This document shows positions 1-9,600 of a DNA stretch of 64,000 bases, piece after piece. Every line of letters starts with the position of its first letter. Position 1 is the stretch's first letter. The notes beneath the pieces are model-generated. The model was given only the letters and a program-made list of their open reading frames with translations, ran no database searches and was not told the DNA's origin. The DNA comes from Psychrobacillus glaciei. GTDB taxonomy: Bacteria; Bacillota; Bacilli; Bacillales_A; Planococcaceae. The position numbers and the translations under genes were made by a program. The stretch is taken from assembly GCF_008973485.1 (NCBI RefSeq), contig NZ_CP031223.1:930001-994000 (forward strand), written 5' to 3'.

Positions 1-3000
1 TTAACACATATACCAATGAAAGAAGCTTACAGTGATACAAGTATTTCTTTTGAGGCATTTGCAGACGGGGCACAATCCGTTACGCTTTATTACCGAAATG
101 CTGGCGATAGCTCTTTCCTATCAATATCAATGAGCGATGATACACAAGGAAGATATACTGCTACACTTGCTTCAACTAATTTCACAAAAGATTCATTTGA
201 GTATTATATCGAAGCTTCTGCAGGAGATAAAGTTAGATCTGCTGGTACGAAAGAAGATCCTTATGTAGTTACTCTAGTTGCAGATAAAATTGGACCTACA
301 TTTGCGGCAGAAATCCCTGTAGATACAGGAAAAGTGGAAAGCCCACGCCCTGAAATTTCTGTTGTCATGGAAGATCCAAGTGGTGTAGATAGTGAATCTA
401 TTAAAATCTTAGTAGATAATCAAGACGTAACTAGTGATGCAACTGTCTCAAAGACACAAGTGAAATACTTACCAACTGCAGATTTAGCTTTAGGTAAACA
501 CACGGTGAAAGTTACAGCTGCTGATACAAAGGGCAACAAGAGCACAAAAGAATGGACGTTTGAAGTTGTACCTCGCTTCACTGGTGGAAATCATTACAGA
601 GGTACGACGCATAATCATACGAATATTTCACATGATGCTGCTGGCGGACCAGAAGATGCACTAAAAGCAGCGAAAAAATATAAATATGATTACTTTGCTT
701 TCTCTGATCATTCCCATGATATCGACCCAGAATTATTAGGGCAAGATACAGTGGATCATAAAGGCCAACCAGAGCGTACTGGTGGGGCTGATTGGAAACA
801 AACGAAAGATCTTGCAAAAAAATATACAAAAGACGGTGAATATGTCGTATTCCCTGCATTTGAAATGACTTCCACTACATGGGGACATTCAAACGTATTC
901 GGAACAGATAATTTTATAGACAGAAATATTAACGGTAAACAGTACCAAGATTTAAGCAAATACTATGCTTGGGTATTAACATATGACGATGTCGTTGCAC
1001 AATTTAATCACCCAGACATGTCAAAAGATTCGTTTAATAACTTCAAACCATATGATAAAAACTTAGACAAATTATTTACAATGATTGAAGTAGGAAACGG
1101 TTCTGGACATTATGGTTATGCAAATGCGGAAGGAAAATTCTTCTCTGCCCTTGACTTAGGTTGGCATGTGGCTCCAACTTATGGGGAAGATAACCATGAT
1201 GGTACTTGGGGGCAAACGAATGCACGTACAGTTATCGTTGCAGACGATTTATCTCAAGAATCATTGTTACATTCCATGGCGAATATGCGAGTGTATATGT
1301 CAGAGGATCCAAACTTTCAGTTAGATGTTTTAGCGAACGGCTATTACATGGGTTCAACTGTCGACAGTAAAAAGTTGAAATTCGACATAAAAGGTTCTGA
1401 TCCAGTAGCAGAATCTAAAGCAACTGGTTACGATTATTTATCGAATACGTACAAATCAGATGATAAAGTAGCAAAAGTAGAACTTCTAACAAATGGTGGA
1501 AAAGTTATTGATTCTTATGTACCAAATACAAAAGACTTCACTTGGACTCCAGAATACACAGTAGCAAGTGGACAACAATGGTTTGTTGTACGAGTTACAC
1601 AAGCTGATGGTGAGCGTGCTTACTCTGCACCAATTTGGTCAAAAGAAGAAACAGTTGATGTAAAAGTTAATGGCATAGATATTGTTGGGGACGTCGTGAT
1701 TGAAGGAAATCCAGCTACTGCTAAAGTAACAGTTGGAAACTTCGGTACACAGACAGTTAGCAATTTAAAAGTTGACCTTTATGTAGACGCAAAAGACGAT
1801 GCTCATAAATTAGGAACTGCAGTGATTAATTCGATTCTTGCAAAAGGAACAGGTGTCGCATCTATTAACTGGACAAAACCAGTTGAAGGGGACCATAACT
1901 TAATTGCAGTCGTTACTTCAAATGACGGAGCGAATCTGGGTGATGTTTCATTTACACTACCTATTAAAGTGAAAAAACCACTAGGTATTAAAGTGTTAAT
2001 TGATGCGAAACATGGAAACGAAAACTCCGGTGGCGACACAGGAACGTATAAAGATAACTTAAAAGCTTTCACACTTCTTCTACAAAAAGATGGGTATACA
2101 GTTGCTGAAAATAATGCAATTATCACAACTGACGTATTAAAAGATGTGAAAATTCTAGTAATGACACATCCTAGAACTGCTTTGACTGCTGACGAACAAA
2201 AAGCAGTTGGTGATTTTGTTAAAGCAGGCGGATCTGTATTATTTGCAGGAAAAAGTAATAACGGTTCCACAGACTCAACTCTGCATAATGCTACGTTGGA
2301 AGCAATTGGAACTACAATAAGAATGAGTCATGACGGCGTATTCGATGATAGTAAGACTGGTAACTTCTGGGGAGATCCTGCAGTAAGTCCATATGCAGTT
2401 CGTGCTCATCCAGGACTTGTAGATAACTATGTAACGGACCGCGTTCCTTTTATTGATTACTACAGTGGGTCAAGCTTACAAGCGGTCAATAACAGTGCAC
2501 TTACTGAAAGTGGAAAAGTGAAGATACTTGTACGAGGAAATGAAACAACGTACCAAGGAAATGTGAAAAATGGTAGCTACATTTACGATAACGTTTCTGA
2601 CAATAAAGGTGGTTCAGCAATTCCTTTAATGGCGTCTGATGAAATCGGTACTGGGCGTATTCTCGTTTCAGGAATGAATACATTTAATGACAAACAAATG
2701 GATGAATCCTTTGAGCCAAAAGGAAACCCGCAGTTCATTTTAAACGCAGTGAATTGGCTAGCTCATCGTGAAACGCAAGTAATAAATATTGCAGATGCAC
2801 GCAAACTTGCAGATGATACTCCAGTCGTAATCACAGGAAAAGTAACAACAGCAGCAGGAGTATTCTTCGATGCGTTCTATGTTCAAGATGAAACTGGTGG
2901 TATTATGGCCTTCAATGAAGTTCCTGAAGGATCATTGAAATTAGGCGATACAGTCCGTATTTATGGACATATTAAGACATTTGAAAATAACAAAGAAATT

Positions 3001-4878
3001 GAGTTCGGTAAATTTGATATCGATGTTATTAAGACAGGCAAAGGTGCTGGAGTTGCCCCGAAAGAGGTAACGACTGGAACAGCGACGTCAGCTGTGAATC
3101 AAGGTTTCCTTGTTAAAGTAAAAGGAAAAGTGACTTCGAAATATGATGACACTTCTTACGTTATCAATGATGGATCTGGCGATTTATTAGTCTTCACAGA
3201 TGGATACATTGAGAAACAAGGAATTCCTGTACCACAGTTAAAAGTGGGAGATACACTTGAAGCAGTAGGTCTAGCGGGTGAATTTACTGGCGGCTCACGT
3301 ATTCGTGTACGTGATACGAAAGAGTTGAAAGGGACGCCTGGCACGAATGTAGGCGAGCCAGTTGTTGTATTAGAAGTTGATAAAAAATCAATTGAAATGA
3401 CAAAAGGTGACACAGTTCAACTTCATGTTAAACAAATCACTACAACAAATGATGGAAAATCAACTGAAAAAGACGTATCAAATGAAGCAATATATACAGT
3501 AGAAAAAGTAAATGTCGCATCTGTTACAAAGGGATTAGTGACGGCAAAAGTAGAAGGAACAACTAACATTACCATTGCATTTGAACAAAAAGAGGTAGTT
3601 GTGAGTGTTACAGTGAAAAATCCTGGTGGTGGAAACCAAGGTGGTGGAAATCAGGGGAATGAAAATCAAGGTAATGGTTCAACACCACCATCAAAAGTAG
3701 AAGATATCAAAGTCGATAAAGACAGTGGAACATCTTTCCCACAAACGCCGATTAAGCGTACTACAGAACCTAATGGAACTGTAAAAGATGAAATTACTTT
3801 AACATCAGATAATGTTAAAGAAACAATTGAAAAGTTAAAAGAACAACATCAAGATACTGCAAGAATTGTCATTCCAGATAAGGAAGACAAAGTAAACGAG
3901 GTAAGTGTATCTGTTCCGAAAGAAGCAGTGGGTACACTAGCTAACGGAAAAGCAAATCTAGAAATCTTTACGGATAATGTGCATCTGTTTATTCCACAAA
4001 CTTCGATGCAAGATTTCGGAGCAGATCTATTATTCCGTGTAGTTGCTCTAAAAGAACAAGCACAGAAAAATGAGATTGAAGCACGAGCTAAAAAAGAAAC
4101 ATTAGTAAATCAAATAGTTGGGAATAAAAAGGTAAACGTGATAGGGCGTCCGATGGAAATCGAAACAAATATGCAAAATCGTTCGGTCGACTTAACATTA
4201 CCTCTTCCAACAAATGCAACGAAAGAACAAATAGATAACTTGGTTATTTTCATCGAGCATAGCGATGGGAAGAAAGAAGTTAAACAAGGAAAGTTAATAG
4301 CGTTTGACAAAGGGACACAAGGTATCCAATTTACTGTTAACAAATTCTCTACATTTACAGTCTTGTACATGGAGGGTGCAGCGAAGTATTTTGCACAAAA
4401 TTCATGCGGAGAGATTGCTAAAACTAGCTGTCTTCAAGTGAACAAAACAACTCCTGTGTATGTGCTGGAAAATAACCGCTTGAAAAAAGTTGGAGAAGCA
4501 GTAAAAGGACAAAATTTACCTGTTAAACAAACTATTTCTCCAATGCTTGGACTTGGTGGAGACATCTGGTTAGAACGAACAGCAGCAATTTCTTACGAAA
4601 CACCATCTAAAGAAATGATTGCTAAAAACCAATTACCAGCCAATAAACGTCCAAAGCAAATTTGGAAAGGCTTAGAGTTAACTCCAGGTCAAATTGGAAA
4701 AGTGACTATTCTACAAGACACAGTTATTTGGCAATCGATTGATAAAACAACGAAACTACCAAGAGTCTTGAAAAAAGGTGAGCAATATAGAGTGTATCGC
4801 TATGTTCCAGGTATGTACCAAGTTAGCGACAAACAATATATCGTACAAGATTCAAACGTAGTTCTCATCAAAAAATAA
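1..4878 (+). CDS. Secreted multidomain CehA/PHP-type metallohydrolase, N-terminus outside window
   Basis: The frame is open from base 1, so the start and any signal peptide lie upstream; the Met at 16 is internal. Numbering from that Met: Ig-like domains (about 1-185), then a PHP/CehA-type phosphoesterase domain with HNH near 199, FSDHSHD near 229, NHPD near 331 and GEDNHDGTW near 390, which supply the expected metal ligands. A CARDB-like domain follows (about 545-655), then a Rossmann or glutamine-amidotransferase-like domain (656-760), two OB folds (924-1105), a BIG2-like Ig domain (1116-1202), a Gly/Asn-rich linker, a roughly 220-residue domain shared with the protein at 17430, and the C-terminal domain shared with both other secreted proteins. 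Such proteins act at the cell surface or outside the cell, probably on phosphoesters or nucleotides; the substrate is unknown. Domain names rest on sequence recognition. Confidence 0.85.
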   Translation, partial: LTHIPMKEAYSDTSISFEAFADGAQSVTLYYRNAGDSSFLSISMSDDTQGRYTATLASTNFTKDSFEYYIEASAGDKVRSAGTKEDPYVVTLVADKIGPTFAAEIPVDTGKVESPRPEISVVMEDPSGVDSESIKILVDNQDVTSDATVSKTQVKYLPTADLALGKHTVKVTAADTKGNKSTKEWTFEVVPRFTGGNHYRGTTHNHTNISHDAAGGPEDALKAAKKYKYDYFAFSDHSHDIDPELLGQDTVDHKGQPERTGGADWKQTKDLAKKYTKDGEYVVFPAFEMTSTTWGHSNVFGTDNFIDRNINGKQYQDLSKYYAWVLTYDDVVAQFNHPDMSKDSFNNFKPYDKNLDKLFTMIEVGNGSGHYGYANAEGKFFSALDLGWHVAPTYGEDNHDGTWGQTNARTVIVADDLSQESLLHSMANMRVYMSEDPNFQLDVLANGYYMGSTVDSKKLKFDIKGSDPVAESKATGYDYLSNTYKSDDKVAKVELLTNGGKVIDSYVPNTKDFTWTPEYTVASGQQWFVVRVTQADGERAYSAPIWSKEETVDVKVNGIDIVGDVVIEGNPATAKVTVGNFGTQTVSNLKVDLYVDAKDDAHKLGTAVINSILAKGTGVASINWTKPVEGDHNLIAVVTSNDGANLGDVSFTLPIKVKKPLGIKVLIDAKHGNENSGGDTGTYKDNLKAFTLLLQKDGYTVAENNAIITTDVLKDVKILVMTHPRTALTADEQKAVGDFVKAGGSVLFAGKSNNGSTDSTLHNATLEAIGTTIRMSHDGVFDDSKTGNFWGDPAVSPYAVRAHPGLVDNYVTDRVPFIDYYSGSSLQAVNNSALTESGKVKILVRGNETTYQGNVKNGSYIYDNVSDNKGGSAIPLMASDEIGTGRILVSGMNTFNDKQMDESFEPKGNPQFILNAVNWLAHRETQVINIADARKLADDTPVVITGKVTTAAGVFFDAFYVQDETGGIMAFNEVPEGSLKLGDTVRIYGHIKTFENNKEIEFGKFDIDVIKTGKGAGVAPKEVTTGTATSAVNQGFLVKVKGKVTSKYDDTSYVINDGSGDLLVFTDGYIEKQGIPVPQLKVGDTLEAVGLAGEFTGGSRIRVRDTKELKGTPGTNVGEPVVVLEVDKKSIEMTKGDTVQLHVKQITTTNDGKSTEKDVSNEAIYTVEKVNVASVTKGLVTAKVEGTTNITIAFEQKEVVVSVTVKNPGGGNQGGGNQGNENQGNGSTPPSKVEDIKVDKDSGTSFPQTPIKRTTEPNGTVKDEITLTSDNVKETIEKLKEQHQDTARIVIPDKEDKVNEVSVSVPKEAVGTLANGKANLEIFTDNVHLFIPQTSMQDFGADLLFRVVALKEQAQKNEIEARAKKETLVNQIVGNKKVNVIGRPMEIETNMQNRSVDLTLPLPTNATKEQIDNLVIFIEHSDGKKEVKQGKLIAFDKGTQGIQFTVNKFSTFTVLYMEGAAKYFAQNSCGEIAKTSCLQVNKTTPVYVLENNRLKKVGEAVKGQNLPVKQTISPMLGLGGDIWLERTAAISYETPSKEMIAKNQLPANKRPKQIWKGLELTPGQIGKVTILQDTVIWQSIDKTTKLPRVLKKGEQYRVYRYVPGMYQVSDKQYIVQDSNVVLIKK
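3330..3345. repeat. Palindrome core inside coding sequence
   Basis: GGGACGCCTGGCACG lies inside the large secreted protein gene, exactly in the linker between the second OB fold and the BIG2-like domain, where it encodes KGTPGT. It resembles the GGTGCCTGGCACC intergenic repeats, and a close relative sits inside the S8 protease gene at 9411. It may be a decayed repeat absorbed into a tolerant linker, or chance. Confidence 0.4.
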
Positions 4879-4880
4879 TA

Positions 4881-4896
4881 ATGGTGCCAGACACCC
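4881..4896. repeat. Partial copy of the GGTGCC palindrome
   Basis: ATGGTGCCAGACACCC lies 3 bases after the stop codon of the preceding gene. It keeps the core of the repeat family but lacks the long outer arms, so it looks like a decayed copy. Confidence 0.5.
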
Positions 4897-4924
4897 ACAC
4901 AATTCTGATAATTGTATAGCAAGA

Positions 4925-4964
4925 AAAATACCTCTTAAATCTTTCGAGATTTAAGAGGTATTTT
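4925..4964. terminator. Bidirectional terminator between convergent genes
   Basis: Two 18-base arms (4925-4942 and 4947-4964) pair perfectly around a TTCG loop, with an A-run on one side and a T-run on the other. It separates the secreted hydrolase (+) from the HTH-TPR regulator (-) and can serve both. Confidence 0.9.
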
Positions 4965-5001
4965 ATAATTTCGTGTAAATTGAGTGAATGACTTTCGGCA
5001 T

Positions 5002-6249
5002 TTAAACAAGTTCGTTGTTTTTTCGGTACTTTTCCAGAATAGGTAATGCATATTTATTTGCTAATTCCATTTCTCCTTTTTCCGTATAATAATCAAATAA
5101 TTTTATCTCATAAGCCTCCGCGGCAGTTCCATAACCCATATTTTTGAAAAGGGGGTAAACTATTGTTTCTAAATAGTTGAAATATTGATCTCTATAATTT
5201 TGAATCTTCAATATATGCAAATGAAAAAAGTGTTTTAGCATTGGCTCGTTTAATTTATTCGCTAGAGAAAAACCTTTTTTGGCTAAACGTAGCAGTTCCT
5301 TGTCAGATGCCACCCCTAGTTTTGTGGAGGCATTTAAATACCCCTCCAGAGACATTAAATATAGCGAATTAGTTGGCTTTCGTATTTCCAAGGATTGTCT
5401 ATAATACTCTAAAGCTCTGTCATAGGAGCCAGTGCGAAATTGATGGTAGGCATAATTATAAAGTAGCTTGGCTTTTTGCTCGGTTAACCCATAATTGTCC
5501 GCCATCTCAATTAATCTAGGGTAACCTGAATCTTTTGGGTCAAAATGTTCCTCTTGTTCAACTTGAATCAGCATTAACATCTCTGTTTCAATTATTCGAG
5601 TAAAACTGTGTGTTTTTGAAAAAAAAGTAAGTGCTTTATTAGCGTAATAATAGGTTAAAACACGAGAATCCATGCAATGATAGGCAACAGCTAAATGGTA
5701 ATAATATTCAGGATTGTTGTAATAGGTAATATCTATTAATTTTAAATATGAAATTGCTTTATAATGTTCCTGGTGATAATTGATGAAAAATTCTCCTTTA
5801 ATATGTAATAGCATGTTTTTATCGTACGGCGTAAGGTCTTGCCAACTATCCATTTCTTTGATGAGTGTCTCAGCAAGTGTACCTTCCTCAATTAATAAAT
5901 AATACCTGGTAAGTATTAATGTTTTAGATCGATAGAAATCAGGTATTTGCAAAAGAACAATACCCTCCAATTCCTCCTTTATTCTTTCAGCTTTTGAGTT
6001 TAGTTTTAGGATTATAGAATCATGCCATTCTTTTAATAGACATTCTATGCTCAAGTAGGTTTCAATCTCTGCCTGCATGTCTATACAAAGTCTCTTAGCT
6101 AATACCTTTATTGTATCCTTGGATACTTCTGTAATACCTCGCTCAATTTTACTTATATGCGTTTTAGAACAAATGCCTTTTCCTAAATCTGATTGGCTTA
6201 AGTGTTGTAGTTCTCGGTGAAATTTAATGATTTTTCCTTGAATAATAAT
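5002..6249 (-). CDS. HTH-TPR regulator, NprR-like (RRNPP-type), probable ATT start
   Basis: From an ATG at 6078 the frame gives only a 358-residue TPR-like helical protein. The same frame stays open upstream to a TAG at 6325-6327 and there encodes a clear XRE helix-turn-helix (GKIIKFHREL, LSQSDLGKG, KTHISKIERGI). The region from that stop to 6078 has no ATG, GTG or TTG. Three successive ATT codons at 6241-6249 stand 6-12 bases after AAGGAG (6256-6261), so an ATT start giving about 415 residues is the best model, close to the length of NprR. Family members bind DNA and are controlled by a secreted peptide bound in the TPR domain. No propeptide gene is visible downstream: a terminator lies 37 bases beyond the stop. 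The gene diverges from the S8 protease, its likely target. A disrupted start is the alternative. Confidence 0.75.
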   Translation of the reverse strand: MIIQGKIIKFHRELQHLSQSDLGKGICSKTHISKIERGITEVSKDTIKVLAKRLCIDMQAEIETYLSIECLLKEWHDSIILKLNSKAERIKEELEGIVLLQIPDFYRSKTLILTRYYLLIEEGTLAETLIKEMDSWQDLTPYDKNMLLHIKGEFFINYHQEHYKAISYLKLIDITYYNNPEYYYHLAVAYHCMDSRVLTYYYANKALTFFSKTHSFTRIIETEMLMLIQVEQEEHFDPKDSGYPRLIEMADNYGLTEQKAKLLYNYAYHQFRTGSYDRALEYYRQSLEIRKPTNSLYLMSLEGYLNASTKLGVASDKELLRLAKKGFSLANKLNEPMLKHFFHLHILKIQNYRDQYFNYLETIVYPLFKNMGYGTAAEAYEIKLFDYYTEKGEMELANKYALPILEKYRKNNELV

Positions 6250-6255
6250 AACCAG

Positions 6256-6261
6256 CTCCTT
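6256..6261 (-). promoter_or_regulatory. Ribosome binding site that points to an ATT start
   Basis: AAGGAG on the minus strand is followed by CTGGTT and then ATT ATT ATT. Spacing to the first ATT is 6 bases and to the second 9. It is the only good Shine-Dalgarno site ahead of the HTH-encoding part of the regulator gene. Confidence 0.6.
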
Positions 6262-6468
6262 GGCATTTTCCGCAATAGTATTCTCGTATTCTACATGACA
6301 AACGGTGACCCCAACTCTAAGCTTCTATTTGATTAACCGTTTAATAATTTCAACAAAAACCGTTTTTTTATTCATTTCTTTTCCAAATTTCTACTAGAGT
6401 GATTGGACATGTAATCTTGATAAAACCCCAATTGCCAGTGAAGAGTGAAAAAGCTACTCTAAGATTAT

Positions 6469-6493
6469 CATAAATAATAGATTATTATTTATG
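6469..6493. promoter_or_regulatory. AT-rich palindrome, candidate operator for the regulator/protease pair
   Basis: CATAAATAAT (6469-6478) and ATTATTTATG (6484-6493) form perfect 10-base arms around a 5-base centre. It lies in the roughly 450-base divergent space between the HTH-TPR regulator and the S8 protease, about 210 bases before the protease start. Dyads of this size are typical targets of XRE/PlcR-type regulators. No T-run follows, so it is unlikely to be a terminator. The rest of the intergenic space holds no gene I can support. Confidence 0.45.
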
Positions 6494-6699
6494 AATATTC
6501 GTTTTATTTATCTTTTATTTAAAAAGTAGTTAAACCAAATTTCAAGGAGGTGAAGTAAATTAAGTCAGTTCTATTTTTATATAAGTATCCTTAATAAAAT
6601 CGAAGTTTTTTACAACAAGGCTATCACTCAAAGACTGTGCCCAAATTAGCAATAATCATGTACTTATATTCATATTAAAATTGAATAGGAGAATAATTG

Positions 6700-9600
6700 A
6701 TGGGAAATTATAAATTTAAGAAGTTAATAGCCACATTGATGGCAACTGCAATGTTAACCTTTCCTACGCTTCAAGCTTTTGCAAACGATCCATTTTCGGA
6801 CAATCAAAAAGCATTCGATGTAATAGATACAAAATATATTAGCGAAAGTTCGAAGAATAGTTCAGGAAAACATGTTATTACGCTGATTACAGGCGATGTT
6901 GTAACCGTGACATATATTGAAGGTGGTAAGAGCGTTATTAGTGTCGAAGCTGCGGATTATGGTAGTGGTGGAACAAGTATTATGACGCTTGGCAAGGATA
7001 CGTATGTTATTCCTGATGAAGCGATGTCCTATATAGCTTCAGATTTTTTGGATAAAAATTTGTTTAATATCACAGCTCTCATTGCTGACGGTTACGATGA
7101 TGAGAACCAATCCACCTTACCGGTGATCGTACAGTATGCCCCAACAAATGCTCGTTTTGAGAAAGCTCTGCCTACTACTCTTGCAGGATCTGAACGGACA
7201 CATATTTTGGAAAGTATAGACGGAGTTGCAGTGTCTACAGATAAGGAACAGACTAGAGCATTCTGGGAAGATATTACGGAGAATGCAGCTGCAGATTCTC
7301 GAATGACTGGCGGTATTAAAAAAGTTTGGCTGGATGGTCGTGTCGAGGTAAACCTCGCAGAAAGTGTACCACAGGTTGGTGCACCAGAGGCATGGGAATC
7401 AGGTTTTGATGGAAAGGGAATAACGGTAGCTGTTCTTGATACCGGCATCGATCCAGAGCATCCCGATCTAGTTAATCAAATTGACGAAATCGAGAGTTTC
7501 GTTCCAGAAGAAGATGCACTCGACTATCATGGACATGGTACACATGTGGCATCCACAGTACTTGGAACAGGGGATGCTTTGGAAGGTCAATATAAAGGTG
7601 TGGCTCCAGGGGCACGCCTAATTGTAGGGAAAGTTCTTAGTTCGTCAGGATATGGTCAAGATTCCTGGGTAATCGATGGGATGGAGTGGGCTGCTCATAA
7701 TGCGAAGGTGGTTAATATGAGTTTAGGCGATCCACAGCCAAGTGATGGAACAGACCCTATGTCTCAGGCTGTAAATAATCTGAGTGAAGAGACCGGTGCT
7801 TTGTTTGTTATTGCTTCTGGCAACGCCGGTACTGAAGGCATAGGTTCACCAGGGGCTGCAGACGCGGCACTAACAGTAGGTTCTGTTGATAAGTCTGATA
7901 TGCTTTCTTGGTTTTCTACTAAGGGACCTCGTTTTATGGATGCAGGATTAAAGCCTGATCTTGTCGCTCCCGGCTCAGATATTATAGCTGCCCGTTCTCA
8001 ATATGCAAGTCAAGGCGATGGTTTATATCTTGGTCTTAGCGGTACTTCTATGGCTACTCCCCATGTAACAGGAGCAGCGGCTATTCTTTCACAACGCTAT
8101 CCAGATTGGACGGGAGATCAACTGAAAAGTGCCCTAATGAGTACGACGAAGATGCTTGATGATATTAAACCGTATGAGGGTGGGGCGGGTCGTCTGGATG
8201 TTGCAACTGCCGCATCCAGTACTATATATGCGAAAGGTTCCTTGGACTTCGGTTTTTTCAAATGGCCGCATGATGAGGAAGCTCTTGTTGAGAAGACGGT
8301 TTCATATACCAATGTAAGTGATCAACCTGTTACATTGGATCTCACAGCAACCTTTACAGATAAAACTGGTAACATGGTAGATGAAGACCTTTTACAGCTT
8401 TCTACTGATCAAGTTATCATACCTGCTAATGAAAGTGCTGAAGTTACAGTAACGGTTGACCCGAGCAAAGCTACTGAAGGAAGTCGTTATCAAGGACAAC
8501 TCACTGCCAAGGTGGAAGGTCAAATAGTTGCTCATACAGCAATGGTTATGGGCAAGGAAGAGGAGAGATTTTCTCTAACAATTAATGCAACCAATCGTGA
8601 AGGAGCTCCCGCATCAACTATGGTTTCTATAGTTGGCCCGAATAAAAACCCAGGATTCTTGAATGTGCAAGGGACAACGGAATTACGACTTCCAAAGGGA
8701 ACGTATTCAGTCATGACAATGATGGATGTTGATACAAACACGGATCACGCAGGAGTTGCCCTCCTAGGTGATCCTGAAGTTATTCTTGATGGTCCAAAAA
8801 TTGTCGAACTGGATGCACGGAATGCAAGAGAATTTACAGCGAACGTTCCAGAAAAGACTGAAGCGAAGTTCAGGAAACTGGAGTATTATCGCAGTTTTAG
8901 TGAAATAGATACTATAACCGCAACGTACTTACTACCAGAAACAATCGATAAAATGTATGCGGAGCCAACAGCAACCGTTAGTACTGGTGAATTTCAACTG
9001 AACACACGCTGGCGCCTGATCAAGCCGGTATTGTCCATTAACGTCAATGAACTGGAGCTAGATAGTCTAACTCTGCCAGGAAGTCAGCCGTTAGAAGGAA
9101 AACATCAGTTGGATGTCGTTTTTGCAAAACAAGGGACTCAAGAAGATTATAAAGGCCTTGATGTGAAAGATAAGGCAGTGATTGTGCAACGTAGTAATAT
9201 GATCAATGGCTCTGAACGCGCTGCGGCAGCGCATGCAGCAGGTGCAAAACTATTAGTTATAGTGAACGATAGACCAACAGAGTTTTTAGAATGGGTTGGA
9301 AAAGAGGACTCTTTGGATAGTATTCCTATTGCCGTGGCTTCTGTTAGCGAAACAGAAGGGATAGATCTTATCAAACTTGCAAAAGAAGGGCATTTAAAGA
9401 TAAACGTTGAGGGGACGCCTGACACCCCATACGTATATGATCTAATGGATAACCATCAAAATGCCATTCCGGAGGATTTGACTTATTCTCCTACAGCGAA
9501 TGAGCTAGTGAAAATCAATGCGCAATATTACTCGGATCGCTCGGCGCCAGGAGCAGAATTCCGCTGGGATATTCCATCGTACAGCGAAAATGGAGTGGGT

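Noticed and set aside
1803-2270. 155-codon minus-strand frame inside the metallohydrolase gene
   Set aside because: It lies wholly within a gene with clear domains and has no ribosome site; a mirror frame.
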